DNA of 42,290 bases, taken from NCBI GenBank assembly GCA_002793075.1, contig PFPO01000046.1, positions 1 through 42,290 on the forward strand. Direction: 5' to 3'. The stretch comes from Candidatus Komeilibacteria bacterium CG_4_10_14_0_2_um_filter_37_10 (GTDB lineage Bacteria; Patescibacteriota; Patescibacteriia; UBA1558). Shown piece by piece: positions 8,246 to 17,946 of the stretch. A model generated the notes under the pieces. The model was not told the DNA's origin. It did no database searches and saw only the letters and a program-made list of their open reading frames with translations. Position 1 is the first letter of the stretch; each line of letters starts with the position of its first letter. The position numbers were made by a program, and so were the translations under genes.

Positions 8246-8358
8246 TTGATTTAATCTCACCTTGCAGCGACCAATTTTCCCACAAGGGCTATTGTGCCAA
8301 AGATTGCCCGTAGGCAAGCCAGATGGTTCAATAGCATGGATAAGATTATTTAATAAGT
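8246..8358 (-). promoter_or_regulatory. Structured 5' leader of rpsF
   Basis: Read on the minus strand, the leader carries TTGCC-TACG-GGCAA (8317-8304) and CACAA...TTGTG (8296-8281), and CTTGC can also pair with GCAAG just upstream of the GGTGAG ribosome site. S6:S18 autoregulatory leaders are known upstream of rpsF in many bacteria. I could not confirm the specific consensus here. Confidence 0.35.
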
Positions 8359-8364
8359 AGGCTG

Positions 8365-8393
8365 AGTTTAGCACGATAATTATCTTTTGGCAA
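8365..8393 (-). promoter_or_regulatory. Promoter of the rpsF operon
   Basis: TTGCCA (8393-8388), a 17-base spacer and TAAACT (8370-8365) on the minus strand. The tandem palindrome at 8399-8429 begins six bases upstream of the -35. Confidence 0.5.
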
Positions 8394-8398
8394 TGACT

Positions 8399-8429
8399 CA
8401 ACTCCCGGTGTTGGCAACTCCCGGTGTTG
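8399..8429. promoter_or_regulatory. Two tandem CAACTCCCGGTGTTG palindromes between divergent promoters
   Basis: Two identical 15-bp copies (8399-8413 and 8415-8429) are separated by one G, the same 16-bp spacing as at 182-212. They lie between the leftward rpsF promoter and the rightward pilM promoter (-35 at 8444), so one factor could control both. Confidence 0.55.
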
Positions 8430-8443
8430 AAAGTCCCATATTA

Positions 8444-8472
8444 TTGCGAGAAACTCCATTAAATTGTATAAT
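8444..8472 (+). promoter_or_regulatory. Promoter of pilM
   Basis: TTGCGA (8444-8449), a 17-base spacer and perfect TATAAT (8467-8472). Transcription would start about 42 bases before ATG 8521. Confidence 0.65.
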
Positions 8473-8520
8473 AAAGCAGTCCTAAGAACAAGAAAGACTA
8501 TTTTCTGACATTATAATATT

Positions 8521-9633
8521 ATGGGTTTATTTAGTAATTTGTTTAACAAAAAGATATCTTATTTGGGTATTGATATTGGACCAGCGCGGATTAAATTAAT
8601 TCAGTTGGGCTTTACCGGCAAGAGTGTTAACCTGGAATCTTTTGGTTATATTGATTTAGTTAATGATTTTATTCACGATGAAAGTGCGGAACAGCAACAA
8701 AAAGTTGTGCAAGCATTAAAGAGTTTAGTAACCCAAAGCCGAGCTAATTGTTCCACGGTCATCGCTTCCTTACCAACTTATGCTGCTTTTATTTCTGTGA
8801 TCAATATTCCCAAAGTCGCAGCAGAGGATATTCCCGCCGCTGTTGGTCGGGAGGTACAAAAATATATTCCCTGGCAGCTTGATCAAGTCGCCCTGAGTTG
8901 GCAAATAGCGCAGGAGCATTCGGTAGGGGTCAGCAAAATTAAAGATGTGAATATTGATAGTCGGGGTAAGTATAGTAAAATCGAAAGTAAACAAACGGAT
9001 TTTTATCGCATACTAGCAACGGCGATACCAAAGAATTTGATTAATCGTTATGCCGCAACTTTTCAAGCAGCTGGTTTGAAATTGGTAGAGATTGAAACTG
9101 AGGCTTTTGCTTTGTCTCGTAGCTTGACGTTAGCAGCTAACAAATTGACTATGGTTATTGACCTTGGCGCTTTAAGCTCGGATCTATATTTATTAGATGG
9201 TAATTTACCCGTTCTTAGTCGTAGTATTAATGTTGGTGGCACCACTATTACCAAATCCATCGCTGATAACCTGGGAGTTAGTTGGGATCAGGCAGAGCAA
9301 TTTAAAATTGATTTTGGTTTAAACAGTACCAATCAACAATCCTTACCACCAGCAGTAATGGAGACATTAAATCCTTTGATTACTGAGATAAAATACGTTT
9401 TAGATCTTTATCAAGGTCAGTCAGATAAAAAAATTGAACATATTTTATTAACCGGTGGCTCCGCTTATTTAGCCAATCTCACTGCCTATTTAATGGAGAT
9501 AGTTCCCTTGCCGGTATATGTAGCCAATCCCTGGGAAAAGATGATTTACCGGTCAGATCTGAAGGCGATACTGGAAAAAATGGGTCCGACGATGGCGGTA
9601 GCTGTCGGCTTAGCATTGAAAGACGGTCATTAA
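8521..9633 (+). CDS. pilM: Type IV pilus assembly protein PilM
   Basis: The 370-residue protein has the actin-like ATPase fold of PilM. YLGIDIGPARIKLIQL is the phosphate-1 loop, VIDLGALSSDLYLL the phosphate-2 loop, and LLTGGSAYLANLTAYL the adenosine motif near the C-terminus. PilM is the cytoplasmic platform protein that binds the PilN tail and links the pilus motor to the membrane complex. Length matches the family (~350). There is no signal or membrane segment. It is first in a tight run: its stop is followed after one base by the receiver-domain ATG. pilN and pilO are not adjacent, unlike the usual order. Confidence 0.9.
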   Translation: MGLFSNLFNKKISYLGIDIGPARIKLIQLGFTGKSVNLESFGYIDLVNDFIHDESAEQQQKVVQALKSLVTQSRANCSTVIASLPTYAAFISVINIPKVAAEDIPAAVGREVQKYIPWQLDQVALSWQIAQEHSVGVSKIKDVNIDSRGKYSKIESKQTDFYRILATAIPKNLINRYAATFQAAGLKLVEIETEAFALSRSLTLAANKLTMVIDLGALSSDLYLLDGNLPVLSRSINVGGTTITKSIADNLGVSWDQAEQFKIDFGLNSTNQQSLPPAVMETLNPLITEIKYVLDLYQGQSDKKIEHILLTGGSAYLANLTAYLMEIVPLPVYVANPWEKMIYRSDLKAILEKMGPTMAVAVGLALKDGH

Positions 9634-9634
9634 G

Positions 9635-10012
9635 ATGGTAAAAAATGCTAAGAAAAAAATTCTTTTGATTGAAGATGACGCTTTTTTGGCGAAGATGTAT
9701 CAAACCAAATTAACCAAGAGCGGCTATCAGGTTATAGTAGCTTTAGATGGTAAGAGTGGCTATCAAAAGATTGTCCGCCAGCGACCAGATTTAATACTGT
9801 TGGATTTAGTCTTGCCGGTTATGTCTGGTCAAGAGATTCTGATGAAAATTTGTCAGCAACCCGAGCTGCAAAAAATTCCGGTTTTGGTTTTAACCAATGT
9901 CAGTCAGCCAGAAGCAATTCGGGATGTCTGGCGGTATCAGGTAAAAGAGTATATGATTAAATCACAGCTTAATCCCAGTGATATTATCAAAATTATCAAT
10001 AATTATTTATAA
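9635..10012 (+). CDS. Single-domain response regulator (CheY-like)
   Basis: The 125-residue product is a receiver domain alone, with no output domain. All switch residues are present: acidic pocket E13-D14-D15, phospho-acceptor D57 (LILLDLVLP), T87 (VLTN) and K109 (YMIKS). It would be phosphorylated by a histidine kinase not seen here and act by protein binding. Its ATG begins one base after the pilM stop, so translation is probably coupled, suggesting control of pilus function, as with PilG/PilH-type regulators. The partner is unknown. Confidence 0.88.
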   Translation: MVKNAKKKILLIEDDAFLAKMYQTKLTKSGYQVIVALDGKSGYQKIVRQRPDLILLDLVLPVMSGQEILMKICQQPELQKIPVLVLTNVSQPEAIRDVWRYQVKEYMIKSQLNPSDIIKIINNYL

Positions 10013-10018
10013 AAAAAT

Positions 10019-10489
10019 ATGGAAGAAAAAAGATATTTTACTCTGCTGCAACTACTAATATTTATTACCTTGATTCTTGGTGTGGCTGTTATTTTTACTC
10101 TAACTCTTTTCTCGGCTTACAGTAAGAGTCGTGACGTTAAACGCGTTTCCGATATTCGCCAGATGCAAGCAGCTTTAAATATGTATTTCCTTGATGTCGG
10201 GCAATATCCTTTACAGTTGGCGGACAATTTTAATCTAAGTAGTGTTAAATTTTTGTCCACGGGCAACGAAGCAGGATTTGGCAACGAAGCAGTTGGTATG
10301 ACACTGATGTCACCACTACCATCTGATCCGAAAAATACCCGTTCCTATATTTATCGTTCCAGTGGTGATGGTTCGCGTTATTTTATTAAGTTTGTTTTGG
10401 AAAATAATAATGACGAATGGCAATGTCAAAAAGACAATTATTGTTATGCCAGTGAATTGGAGATTAGTGGTCAGCAACCCAGTTGGTAA
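10019..10489 (+). CDS. Pilin-like protein without a standard prepilin cleavage site
   Basis: This 156-residue protein has the pilin layout: a short charged leader, one N-terminal hydrophobic helix (residues 7-32) and the pseudopilin sequence YSKSRDVKRVSDIRQMQAAL followed by GQYP. The cleavage region is unusual. The family consensus is G|FTLIELL, but here it is Y6-F7-TLLQLL, with Tyr in place of the -1 Gly and Gln11 in place of the +5 Glu. It may therefore stay uncleaved as a membrane-anchored minor pilin-like protein. It starts six bases after the receiver gene and is followed by a strong terminator, closing the pilM transcription unit. Confidence 0.75.
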   Translation: MEEKRYFTLLQLLIFITLILGVAVIFTLTLFSAYSKSRDVKRVSDIRQMQAALNMYFLDVGQYPLQLADNFNLSSVKFLSTGNEAGFGNEAVGMTLMSPLPSDPKNTRSYIYRSSGDGSRYFIKFVLENNNDEWQCQKDNYCYASELEISGQQPSW

Positions 10490-10511
10490 GGGTTAGTATA
10501 AATTTTTGGGA

Positions 10512-10547
10512 AACAGCTCAGCGTTGGATAAACTTGAGCTGTTTTTT
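10512..10547 (+). terminator. Intrinsic terminator of the pilM operon
   Basis: AACAGCTCA (10512-10520) pairs with TGAGCTGTT (10535-10543), followed by T6. The sequence ATCGTCGAACAAT of repeat copy C begins exactly at the end of the T-run. Confidence 0.8.
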
Positions 10548-11045
10548 ATCGTCGAACAATACTCTGGTTTTCACCAGAGTGACAGTGATAAAAGTGAGAC
10601 GATAACAAGCGAATGTTGAGCCTGGTGCTCTGTGCTCTAGCCACCCAAAGCCTCAGTCATTTCGATCCAGCCTTTCGCGAAAGGCTGGGGAGAAATCCCT
10701 CGCGACTGCTACCCCGCTTCCGCTGAAGTTCCAGCGAGGCGAGCAGGCAGGATGCGAGTAATAAAAGTTAATACCCGCCCTATACGATGTACACTACTAC
10801 AAAAAATGATCGGCGATTTACTCCTTCAAAGAAAGCGATCCACTCCGCCGCTCGCTGCGCAAGCGCTAGCGTAGCGAGTCGTCGGTAGATGTAGGAAACG
10901 ATATTACTAAAGAAAGAACGTTGACCGCTCAGACAAGCTGAGAGACTCCTCTTCTCCAGCCCTTCGCTTGTCCAGCTTTTCGCGAAAGGCTGGACGGGGA
11001 GCTTGGATCGTCGAAGTGACAAATGGGTAGTGGCGTAGCTACCAG
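10547..11045. repeat. Composite palindromic intergenic repeat, copy C
   Basis: The gap between the pilin-like gene and pilD has no credible gene. It begins with ATCGTCGAACAAT at the terminator and closes that module with GAGACGATAA (10608-10617); a CTCTGG...CCAGAG hairpin is inserted inside it. Next come an AGCCTTTCGCGAAAGGCT hairpin, a GCGCAAGCGCTAGCG-rich stretch (about 10855-10880), and the core module 10881-11033 with GATGTAGGAAACG, CTCAGACAAGCTGAG and GAAGTGACAAATGGG. Confidence 0.7.
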
Positions 11046-11149
11046 GGAAGCGGATTGATAATGGTGTCAGGAAAAAAGAGTAATAATGCCGTGATTTGTA
11101 GTTTGAGAACAGCAAGAGATAACTACTTAAAAAAGACGGTGATAAATGT

Positions 11150-11155
11150 TATAAT
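11150..11155 (+). promoter_or_regulatory. -10 box of pilD, leaderless arrangement
   Basis: Perfect TATAAT is followed by six bases and ATG 11162, so the transcript probably starts at or next to the start codon. No clear -35 or Shine-Dalgarno sequence is visible. Confidence 0.5.
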
Positions 11156-11161
11156 AGCTTT

Positions 11162-11950
11162 ATGTTACTCAACATTTTTCTTTATTTTTTTCTGTTTATC
11201 CTCGGAGCATCACTGGGTAGTTTTATTAATGTTATAGTTAGTCGGACAGCTAAGGAAGAAAAAATTGTGAGTACCAAATCACACAGTGATTGTTGTGGTG
11301 TATTATTAAAACCATGGGAGTTAATTCCGATTTTCAGTTATCTATGGCAAAGAGGAAAATGTCGCTCTTGTCGGCACCGGATTAGCTCTGAACACTTAGT
11401 GGTAGAAACAGTAGTTGGTTTGCTTTTTATTATTGGCCTGTGGCAGATAGCCCAACCATTTTATTTAGCCAGTTATCAGGACTGGTTATACTTATTATAT
11501 TATTTGGCGGTAGTTGTTTTTTTGGTGATGATTTTTTTATATGATGCCAAATATCAATATATATTAGATCAATTTTCTTATCCCTTGATTGGTTTGGGCG
11601 TGTTGAACGTTATTATTTTTAGTGATCAATGGCAACTATCGTTGATGGCTGGTTTGATTGGAGGCGCTTGGTTTTATGGGCAATATTTACTATCGCGCGG
11701 ACAATGGGTGGGCGCCGGTGATATTTTTTTGGGTGTTGCCATGGGTTTATTATTGGGTTGGCCTTGGATTATTCTCGCTCTTATTTTGTCATATATTCTT
11801 GGTACCATTGTAGCTGTTTATTTATTAATTACTAAGCAAGTCAAGTTGCAATCCAAATTAGCTTTTGGTCCATTTCTAGTGATTGGTACTTGGCTGGTAC
11901 TCTTGTGGGGTGAGCAGATTTGGCAGCAGTATTTACAGTTATTTTTTTAG
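11162..11950 (+). CDS. pilD: Prepilin leader peptidase / N-methyltransferase
   Basis: This 262-residue polytopic membrane protein is an A24 aspartic peptidase that cleaves and methylates type IV prepilins. ASLGSFINVIVSR is the N-terminal signature. The cytoplasmic loop holds SDCCGVLLKPWELIP and RGKCRSCRHRIS; the first Cys pair is adjacent (CC) rather than the usual CxxC. The catalytic Asp residues lie in DAKYQYILDQF and in VGAGD (D187). About seven membrane segments follow the family pattern. It is first in a run with ligA three bases downstream. A pilin substrate with a normal cleavage site is not encoded in this window. Confidence 0.93.
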   Translation: MLLNIFLYFFLFILGASLGSFINVIVSRTAKEEKIVSTKSHSDCCGVLLKPWELIPIFSYLWQRGKCRSCRHRISSEHLVVETVVGLLFIIGLWQIAQPFYLASYQDWLYLLYYLAVVVFLVMIFLYDAKYQYILDQFSYPLIGLGVLNVIIFSDQWQLSLMAGLIGGAWFYGQYLLSRGQWVGAGDIFLGVAMGLLLGWPWIILALILSYILGTIVAVYLLITKQVKLQSKLAFGPFLVIGTWLVLLWGEQIWQQYLQLFF

Positions 11951-13969
<2,019 letters not shown>

Positions 13970-13973
13970 TAAT

Positions 13974-14002
13974 TTGGAGCAAAGCCTATTTAATGCTAAA
14001 AT
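13974..14002 (+). promoter_or_regulatory. Promoter of gatC-gatA
   Basis: TTGGAG (13974-13979), a 17-base spacer and TAAAAT (13997-14002), ending 17 bases before ATG 14020. Confidence 0.55.
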
Positions 14003-14019
14003 AGAAAAGTTATAAATAT

Positions 14020-14313
14020 ATGAGTTTGGATAAAAAACAACTAAAATATTTAGCAGAATTAGCTAAAATAAATATTACCCCAGCGGAAGAGGATCGACTA
14101 CTGAAGCAGCTGTCCAGTATTTTGGCTTACGTGCAATCATTGCAGGACATATCTTGTCCGGAGGAAATAGATCACTTTGCCGATCCCGTAAAAAATGTCA
14201 ATATTTGGCGTGCTGATCAGGTGGCACCGATCAGTGAAATCACCAGGCAAAAACTTTTAGCTTGTGCCGGTGAGGTAGAAAATAATTTAATCAGAACTAA
14301 ACCAGTTTTTTAG
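14020..14313 (+). CDS. gatC: Aspartyl/glutamyl-tRNA amidotransferase subunit C
   Basis: The 97-residue protein begins MSLDKKQLKYLAELAKINIT and has the GatC pattern with EEDRLLKQLSSILAYVQSLQ and a C-terminal CAGEVENNLIRTKPVF. GatC wraps around GatA and stabilises the GatCAB complex, which converts misacylated Glu-tRNA(Gln) or Asp-tRNA(Asn) to the amidated forms. Length is typical. gatA follows six bases downstream. gatB is not in the window. Confidence 0.94.
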   Translation: MSLDKKQLKYLAELAKINITPAEEDRLLKQLSSILAYVQSLQDISCPEEIDHFADPVKNVNIWRADQVAPISEITRQKLLACAGEVENNLIRTKPVF

Positions 14314-14319
14314 ACATTT

Positions 14320-15771
14320 ATGAGTTTAGAATATTTATCGATTAAAGATGTACAGAATGGGTTGCAACGCCGAGATTTTTCTTGTCGGGAGCTAGTTGAT
14401 TATTATTTAGCTAAAATCAATCAGCAGCAAGATTTGAATGCTTATTTAACGATTAATCAGCAGGTGCAGGAGCAGGCAACAGCCCTAGATCAAAAAATAG
14501 CTCATGGCGAGATTATTAAACCATTGACTGGAGTGCCGGTGGCCATTAAGGATATTATTGTCACTGCGGATTTAAAGACCACAGCTGGCTCTTTGATGTT
14601 ACAAAATTATATCCCACCATACGATGCAACTTTGGTCACTAAAATAAAACAGCGCGATGGATTAATTTTGGGTAAAGTCAATTGTGATGAGTTTGCCATG
14701 GGATCCTCTAATGAAAATAGTGCTTATGGACCAGTACGCAATCCGCACAACACGGACTATGTTCCTGGTGGCTCCTCGGGTGGCAGTGCTGCAGCGGTGG
14801 CTGCTGATTTGTGTGTTTATTCCATTGGTACTGATACCGGTGGTTCGGTTCGCCAACCAGCCAGCTTTTGCGGTGTCGTGGGTGTCAAGCCTACTTATGG
14901 TCGCGTTTCTCGCTATGGTTTGATTGCTATGACATCTTCTTTTGATCAAGCAGGACCTATTTGTCGGAGTGTTGCTGATGCTGCTTATGTTTTGGAAAGC
15001 ATTGCCGGACACGATGAACGCGATTCCACAACCACCGCTAAGGCCGTTGATTTGTACAGCACTAAGCTCAGTAACGAGATCAGTGGTTTGCGACTGGTTC
15101 TACCCAAACAGTTTTTGTCCGCTGGCTTGCATCCAGAAGTTCGTCAGAGTTTAGAATTAGCCATAAAATTATATGAAAGTATGGGCGTATCGGTGACGGA
15201 GATTGATTTACCGTTACTCGATAAGGTATTAGCCATTTACTATATTATTATGCCAGCTGAGGTGTCGGCTAATCTAGCTCGTTTTGATGGTATTCGTTTT
15301 GGTCAGACGGCAAGTGCTCAAAGTTTGTGGGAGGGATATAAGAATACACGTGCTGAGGGTTTTGGCAGTGAGGTGAAAAGAAGAAATTTAGTTGGCACCT
15401 ATGTTTTATCAGCTGGTTATTATGATGCTTATTATAAGAAAGCCTTGCGAGCTCAGCGTCAGTTAAAAATTATGATGGACCAAGTTTGGCAGCGTTACGA
15501 TGGTTTAATCGGACCAACGACACCAACTAGTGCTTTTCGTTTGGGTGAAAAAACAGACGATCCCTTAACCATGTATTTATCGGATATTTATACGGTGGGT
15601 GCTAATATTATCGGCGTGCCAGCTATTTCCTTGCCGATTGCTTGGGGCGCTAATGATTTACCGATTGGGCTGCAGCTAACAACTGAGCCATTTAGTGAGA
15701 GTAAAATGTTTTCTCTAGCTTGGCATCTGGAGCAAAAATTAGCTTTGAATTGGCAACCGAAAAATATTTAA
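14320..15771 (+). CDS. gatA: Aspartyl/glutamyl-tRNA amidotransferase subunit A
   Basis: The 483-residue amidase-signature protein shows the complete Ser-Ser-Lys triad: K77 in VAIKDI, S152 in PGGSSGGSAAAVAA and S176 in GTDTGGSVRQPA. These positions agree with characterised GatA proteins. It releases ammonia from glutamine and passes it to the GatB active site for tRNA-dependent amidation. It sits directly after gatC, as is common. Confidence 0.96.
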   Translation: MSLEYLSIKDVQNGLQRRDFSCRELVDYYLAKINQQQDLNAYLTINQQVQEQATALDQKIAHGEIIKPLTGVPVAIKDIIVTADLKTTAGSLMLQNYIPPYDATLVTKIKQRDGLILGKVNCDEFAMGSSNENSAYGPVRNPHNTDYVPGGSSGGSAAAVAADLCVYSIGTDTGGSVRQPASFCGVVGVKPTYGRVSRYGLIAMTSSFDQAGPICRSVADAAYVLESIAGHDERDSTTTAKAVDLYSTKLSNEISGLRLVLPKQFLSAGLHPEVRQSLELAIKLYESMGVSVTEIDLPLLDKVLAIYYIIMPAEVSANLARFDGIRFGQTASAQSLWEGYKNTRAEGFGSEVKRRNLVGTYVLSAGYYDAYYKKALRAQRQLKIMMDQVWQRYDGLIGPTTPTSAFRLGEKTDDPLTMYLSDIYTVGANIIGVPAISLPIAWGANDLPIGLQLTTEPFSESKMFSLAWHLEQKLALNWQPKNI

Positions 15772-15792
15772 TTATTATTAATCATATATTTT

Positions 15793-16413
15793 GTGGATAG
15801 TGCTTTAGCAACATACGGATATTTATTGTTCTATTTATTACTTGTTTTGGAAGGACAACCGATTTATTGGGCTGGTGGTTTTCTGCTGTCGCTCGGGGTG
15901 TTTAAACTCTGGCCATTGTTATTGGGTCCATTATTTATTTGGCTTGGTGATTATTTTTTTTATTGGCTAGGTCAGCGCTATGGCAGTGACTTTTTATTGA
16001 AGTATGGTAAATTTATTTTTCTTACTGAACGACGGGTTGATTATATTAAGAAACATTTTTTGAATCATAAGGGTAAAATGATTTTTTTTACCCAATTTAT
16101 CTATGGTATTGGTCATAATACGCTTCTGGTTTATGGTTTAACCAAAAAAAGTTATCGTGATATTTGGAAATACAATGTTATTGGCGCGATATTATCCTAT
16201 ACAATTTATCTGTTTTTGGGTTATTATTTAGGTGAGGGTTATGGTTACGCTAAGCAGTTATTGAAAGAAATCGCCGTCATTTTGCTTCTAGTTGTTTTTG
16301 TTAGTATCATTGGTGCTCAGGTTTGGTGGCGCGATAAAGATGAACGTACAGACAAAAAATTGGATCAGACGGCAAATAGCGATATGTCTTCATTAGACAA
16401 AACTAAAAATTAA
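15793..16413 (+). CDS. DedA-like membrane protein
   Basis: The 206-residue protein has the DedA (SNARE-associated, PF09335-type) layout: a short amphipathic start, LEGQPIYWAGGFLLSLG, WLGDYFFYWLGQRYG and two C-terminal membrane helices. DedA proteins are implicated in lipid flipping and membrane homeostasis. The region that normally reads FxGRFxPxxR is FTQFIYGIGHNTLLVYG, lacking the conserved Arg residues, so transport activity may differ. The start is a GTG at 15793; no ATG or Shine-Dalgarno sequence is nearby. The soluble C-terminal tail is charged and poorly conserved-looking. Confidence 0.72.
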   Translation: MDSALATYGYLLFYLLLVLEGQPIYWAGGFLLSLGVFKLWPLLLGPLFIWLGDYFFYWLGQRYGSDFLLKYGKFIFLTERRVDYIKKHFLNHKGKMIFFTQFIYGIGHNTLLVYGLTKKSYRDIWKYNVIGAILSYTIYLFLGYYLGEGYGYAKQLLKEIAVILLLVVFVSIIGAQVWWRDKDERTDKKLDQTANSDMSSLDKTKN

Positions 16414-16425
16414 AATATTTTCTTT

Positions 16426-17127
16426 ATGTATGACATGGGAAACAAAGAACGACCTTGGTACCGCGAGTGGTGGGGTCTTCTACTGATGATCCTTTTTGTT
16501 CTGTTAGTTTTGCTATTACTGGTTTTTGCCGTTACGATATTCAAAAGGGCAGCCGAGATTAATGATCGACGGCAAGAAGGAATTTTGATGATTAATAATC
16601 CAGCCCTGGCGGATAATGCTTATAGTCCAACACTAGGTAATAAAGAAGCGCCCATTCAAATAGTTGGTTTTATTGATTTTCAGTGTCATTTTTGTCGCCA
16701 AAGTTATCCGATCATCAGTAGCTTATTAGAACAATATGGCGATCAAGTTCGTTTTACTTTCCGTAATTTCCCATTACAAGACACACATCCGGAGGGTTAT
16801 GGCGCGGCTTTGGCGGCTACCTGCGCTGCTGAGCAAAATAAATTTTGGACTTTTCATGATGCGTTATTTAACAATCAAGACCGATTGAGCGATAGTACCT
16901 ATCAACAAATTGCTACTAATTTGAATTTAGATCTCACTAAATTTAATGATTGCGTCAGTAGTAAAAAAAATTCTTATCAGATCAAAAAGGACCTTTCCGA
17001 CGGATTAGAGCTTGGGGTTAAGGGAACACCGACTTTTTTTGTGAATGGCCAAATTGCCAGTGGTGTCATTACTTTGGAACAGTGGCAGTTAATCATTCAG
17101 GGTTTACTACTAAGCACCAAGCAATAA
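16426..17127 (+). CDS. DsbA-like thioredoxin-fold oxidoreductase, membrane anchored
   Basis: The 233-residue protein has an N-terminal anchor (about residues 13-39) and an extracellular DsbA-type domain with active site C87-H-F-C90 in DFQCHFCRQSYP, and the cis-Pro loop KGTPTFFVNGQ. Proteins of this kind form or isomerise disulfides in exported proteins. The CHFC centre differs from the CPFC/CPYC of the neighbouring paralogue and of many family members. It lies 12 bases after the DedA-like gene and is followed by a second DsbA-like gene and lgt, forming an envelope-protein maturation cluster. Confidence 0.88.
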   Translation: MYDMGNKERPWYREWWGLLLMILFVLLVLLLLVFAVTIFKRAAEINDRRQEGILMINNPALADNAYSPTLGNKEAPIQIVGFIDFQCHFCRQSYPIISSLLEQYGDQVRFTFRNFPLQDTHPEGYGAALAATCAAEQNKFWTFHDALFNNQDRLSDSTYQQIATNLNLDLTKFNDCVSSKKNSYQIKKDLSDGLELGVKGTPTFFVNGQIASGVITLEQWQLIIQGLLLSTKQ

Positions 17128-17131
17128 TATT

Positions 17132-17160
17132 TTGACCGCGCGGGTAATATATTATACAAT
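17132..17160 (+). promoter_or_regulatory. Promoter of the second DsbA-like gene and lgt
   Basis: TTGACC (17132-17137), a 17-base spacer and TACAAT (17155-17160); transcription from about 17167, twenty bases before ATG 17188. Confidence 0.6.
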
Positions 17161-17187
17161 TATGAAGTTAATTATTAATCGTAACAT

Positions 17188-17946
17188 ATGTTTAGTTTAA
17201 ACGACGATAAAAAAAGTAGTATTTTTAGCCAGCTGGCACCCAAAACTAGTTTTATCTTGGGTTTGATTGCTGGCGTTTTAGTGATGTTTGTTGTGGGCTT
17301 TTTTGTTTTATTAGGTTATGTCTTAAAGAATCAAGACACCTCCGGTATTGCTAATAACAATCAAGTTCAAGCTCAGCCAGGACAACCTAATAATGGCGAG
17401 GAACCAACTGGTCCCGTAAATTTGCGGCCAGTGCAAAAAAATGAAGTAGTCCGAGGCGGTAAAAACGCTAAGGTGGTGATGGTGGAATTTTCTGATTATG
17501 AATGCCCTTTCTGTGCCCGACATCACGAGACCATGTTACAAATCATGAATCAATATAAGGATCAAGTGGCTTGGGTTTTTCGACATTTTCCGCTAGATTC
17601 CATTCACCCACAAGCCAGACCTGCAGCTCTCGCTGCCGAATGCGCGAATGAACAGGATAAGTTCTGGGAATACTCCGACGCTATTTATAAGGATCAGGAT
17701 AAGCTATCTGGCGGTATTAGTTTTTTACAGCAAGTCGCTAAACAACTAAAGTTAAATGAAAGTAAATTTAATGATTGTTTAAGTAGTGCTAAGTACCAAA
17801 GCAAAGTTGATGCTGATTATCAGGAAGGTATCGCCAATGGCGTTAGTGGTACACCCGGTACTTTTATTGCCGGTCAGTTGATTAAAGGTGCAGTACCGTT
17901 TGAATCATTTAAACAAATAATTGATCAGGCTTTAAACGCTAACTAA
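17188..17946 (+). CDS. DsbA-like thioredoxin-fold oxidoreductase
   Basis: The 252-residue protein has one N-terminal membrane anchor (about 22-50), a Gln/Asn/Pro-rich linker (about 52-80) and a DsbA-like domain. The active site is C106-P-F-C109 in SDYECPFCARHHE, and the cis-Pro loop is SGTPGTFIAGQ. It should oxidise Cys pairs of exported proteins. It is a diverged paralogue of the gene just upstream and has its own promoter. Its stop codon overlaps the lgt start by one base (TAATG), so the two are translationally coupled. Confidence 0.9.
   Translation: MFSLNDDKKSSIFSQLAPKTSFILGLIAGVLVMFVVGFFVLLGYVLKNQDTSGIANNNQVQAQPGQPNNGEEPTGPVNLRPVQKNEVVRGGKNAKVVMVEFSDYECPFCARHHETMLQIMNQYKDQVAWVFRHFPLDSIHPQARPAALAAECANEQDKFWEYSDAIYKDQDKLSGGISFLQQVAKQLKLNESKFNDCLSSAKYQSKVDADYQEGIANGVSGTPGTFIAGQLIKGAVPFESFKQIIDQALNAN

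Noticed and set aside
8399-8429. CRISPR-like array
   Set aside because: Only two 15-bp palindromic copies with a one-base gap; no spacers and no cas genes in the window.
10881-11033. T-box or similar leader before pilD, suggested by AGAAAGAAC and hairpins
   Set aside because: The same text occurs in unrelated gaps in other contexts, and no T-box sequence or antiterminator is present; it is part of the dispersed repeat.
17162-17200. Short upstream frame MKLIINRNICLV overlapping the second DsbA-like start
   Set aside because: The predicted transcription start lies after its ATG and it has no ribosome site.
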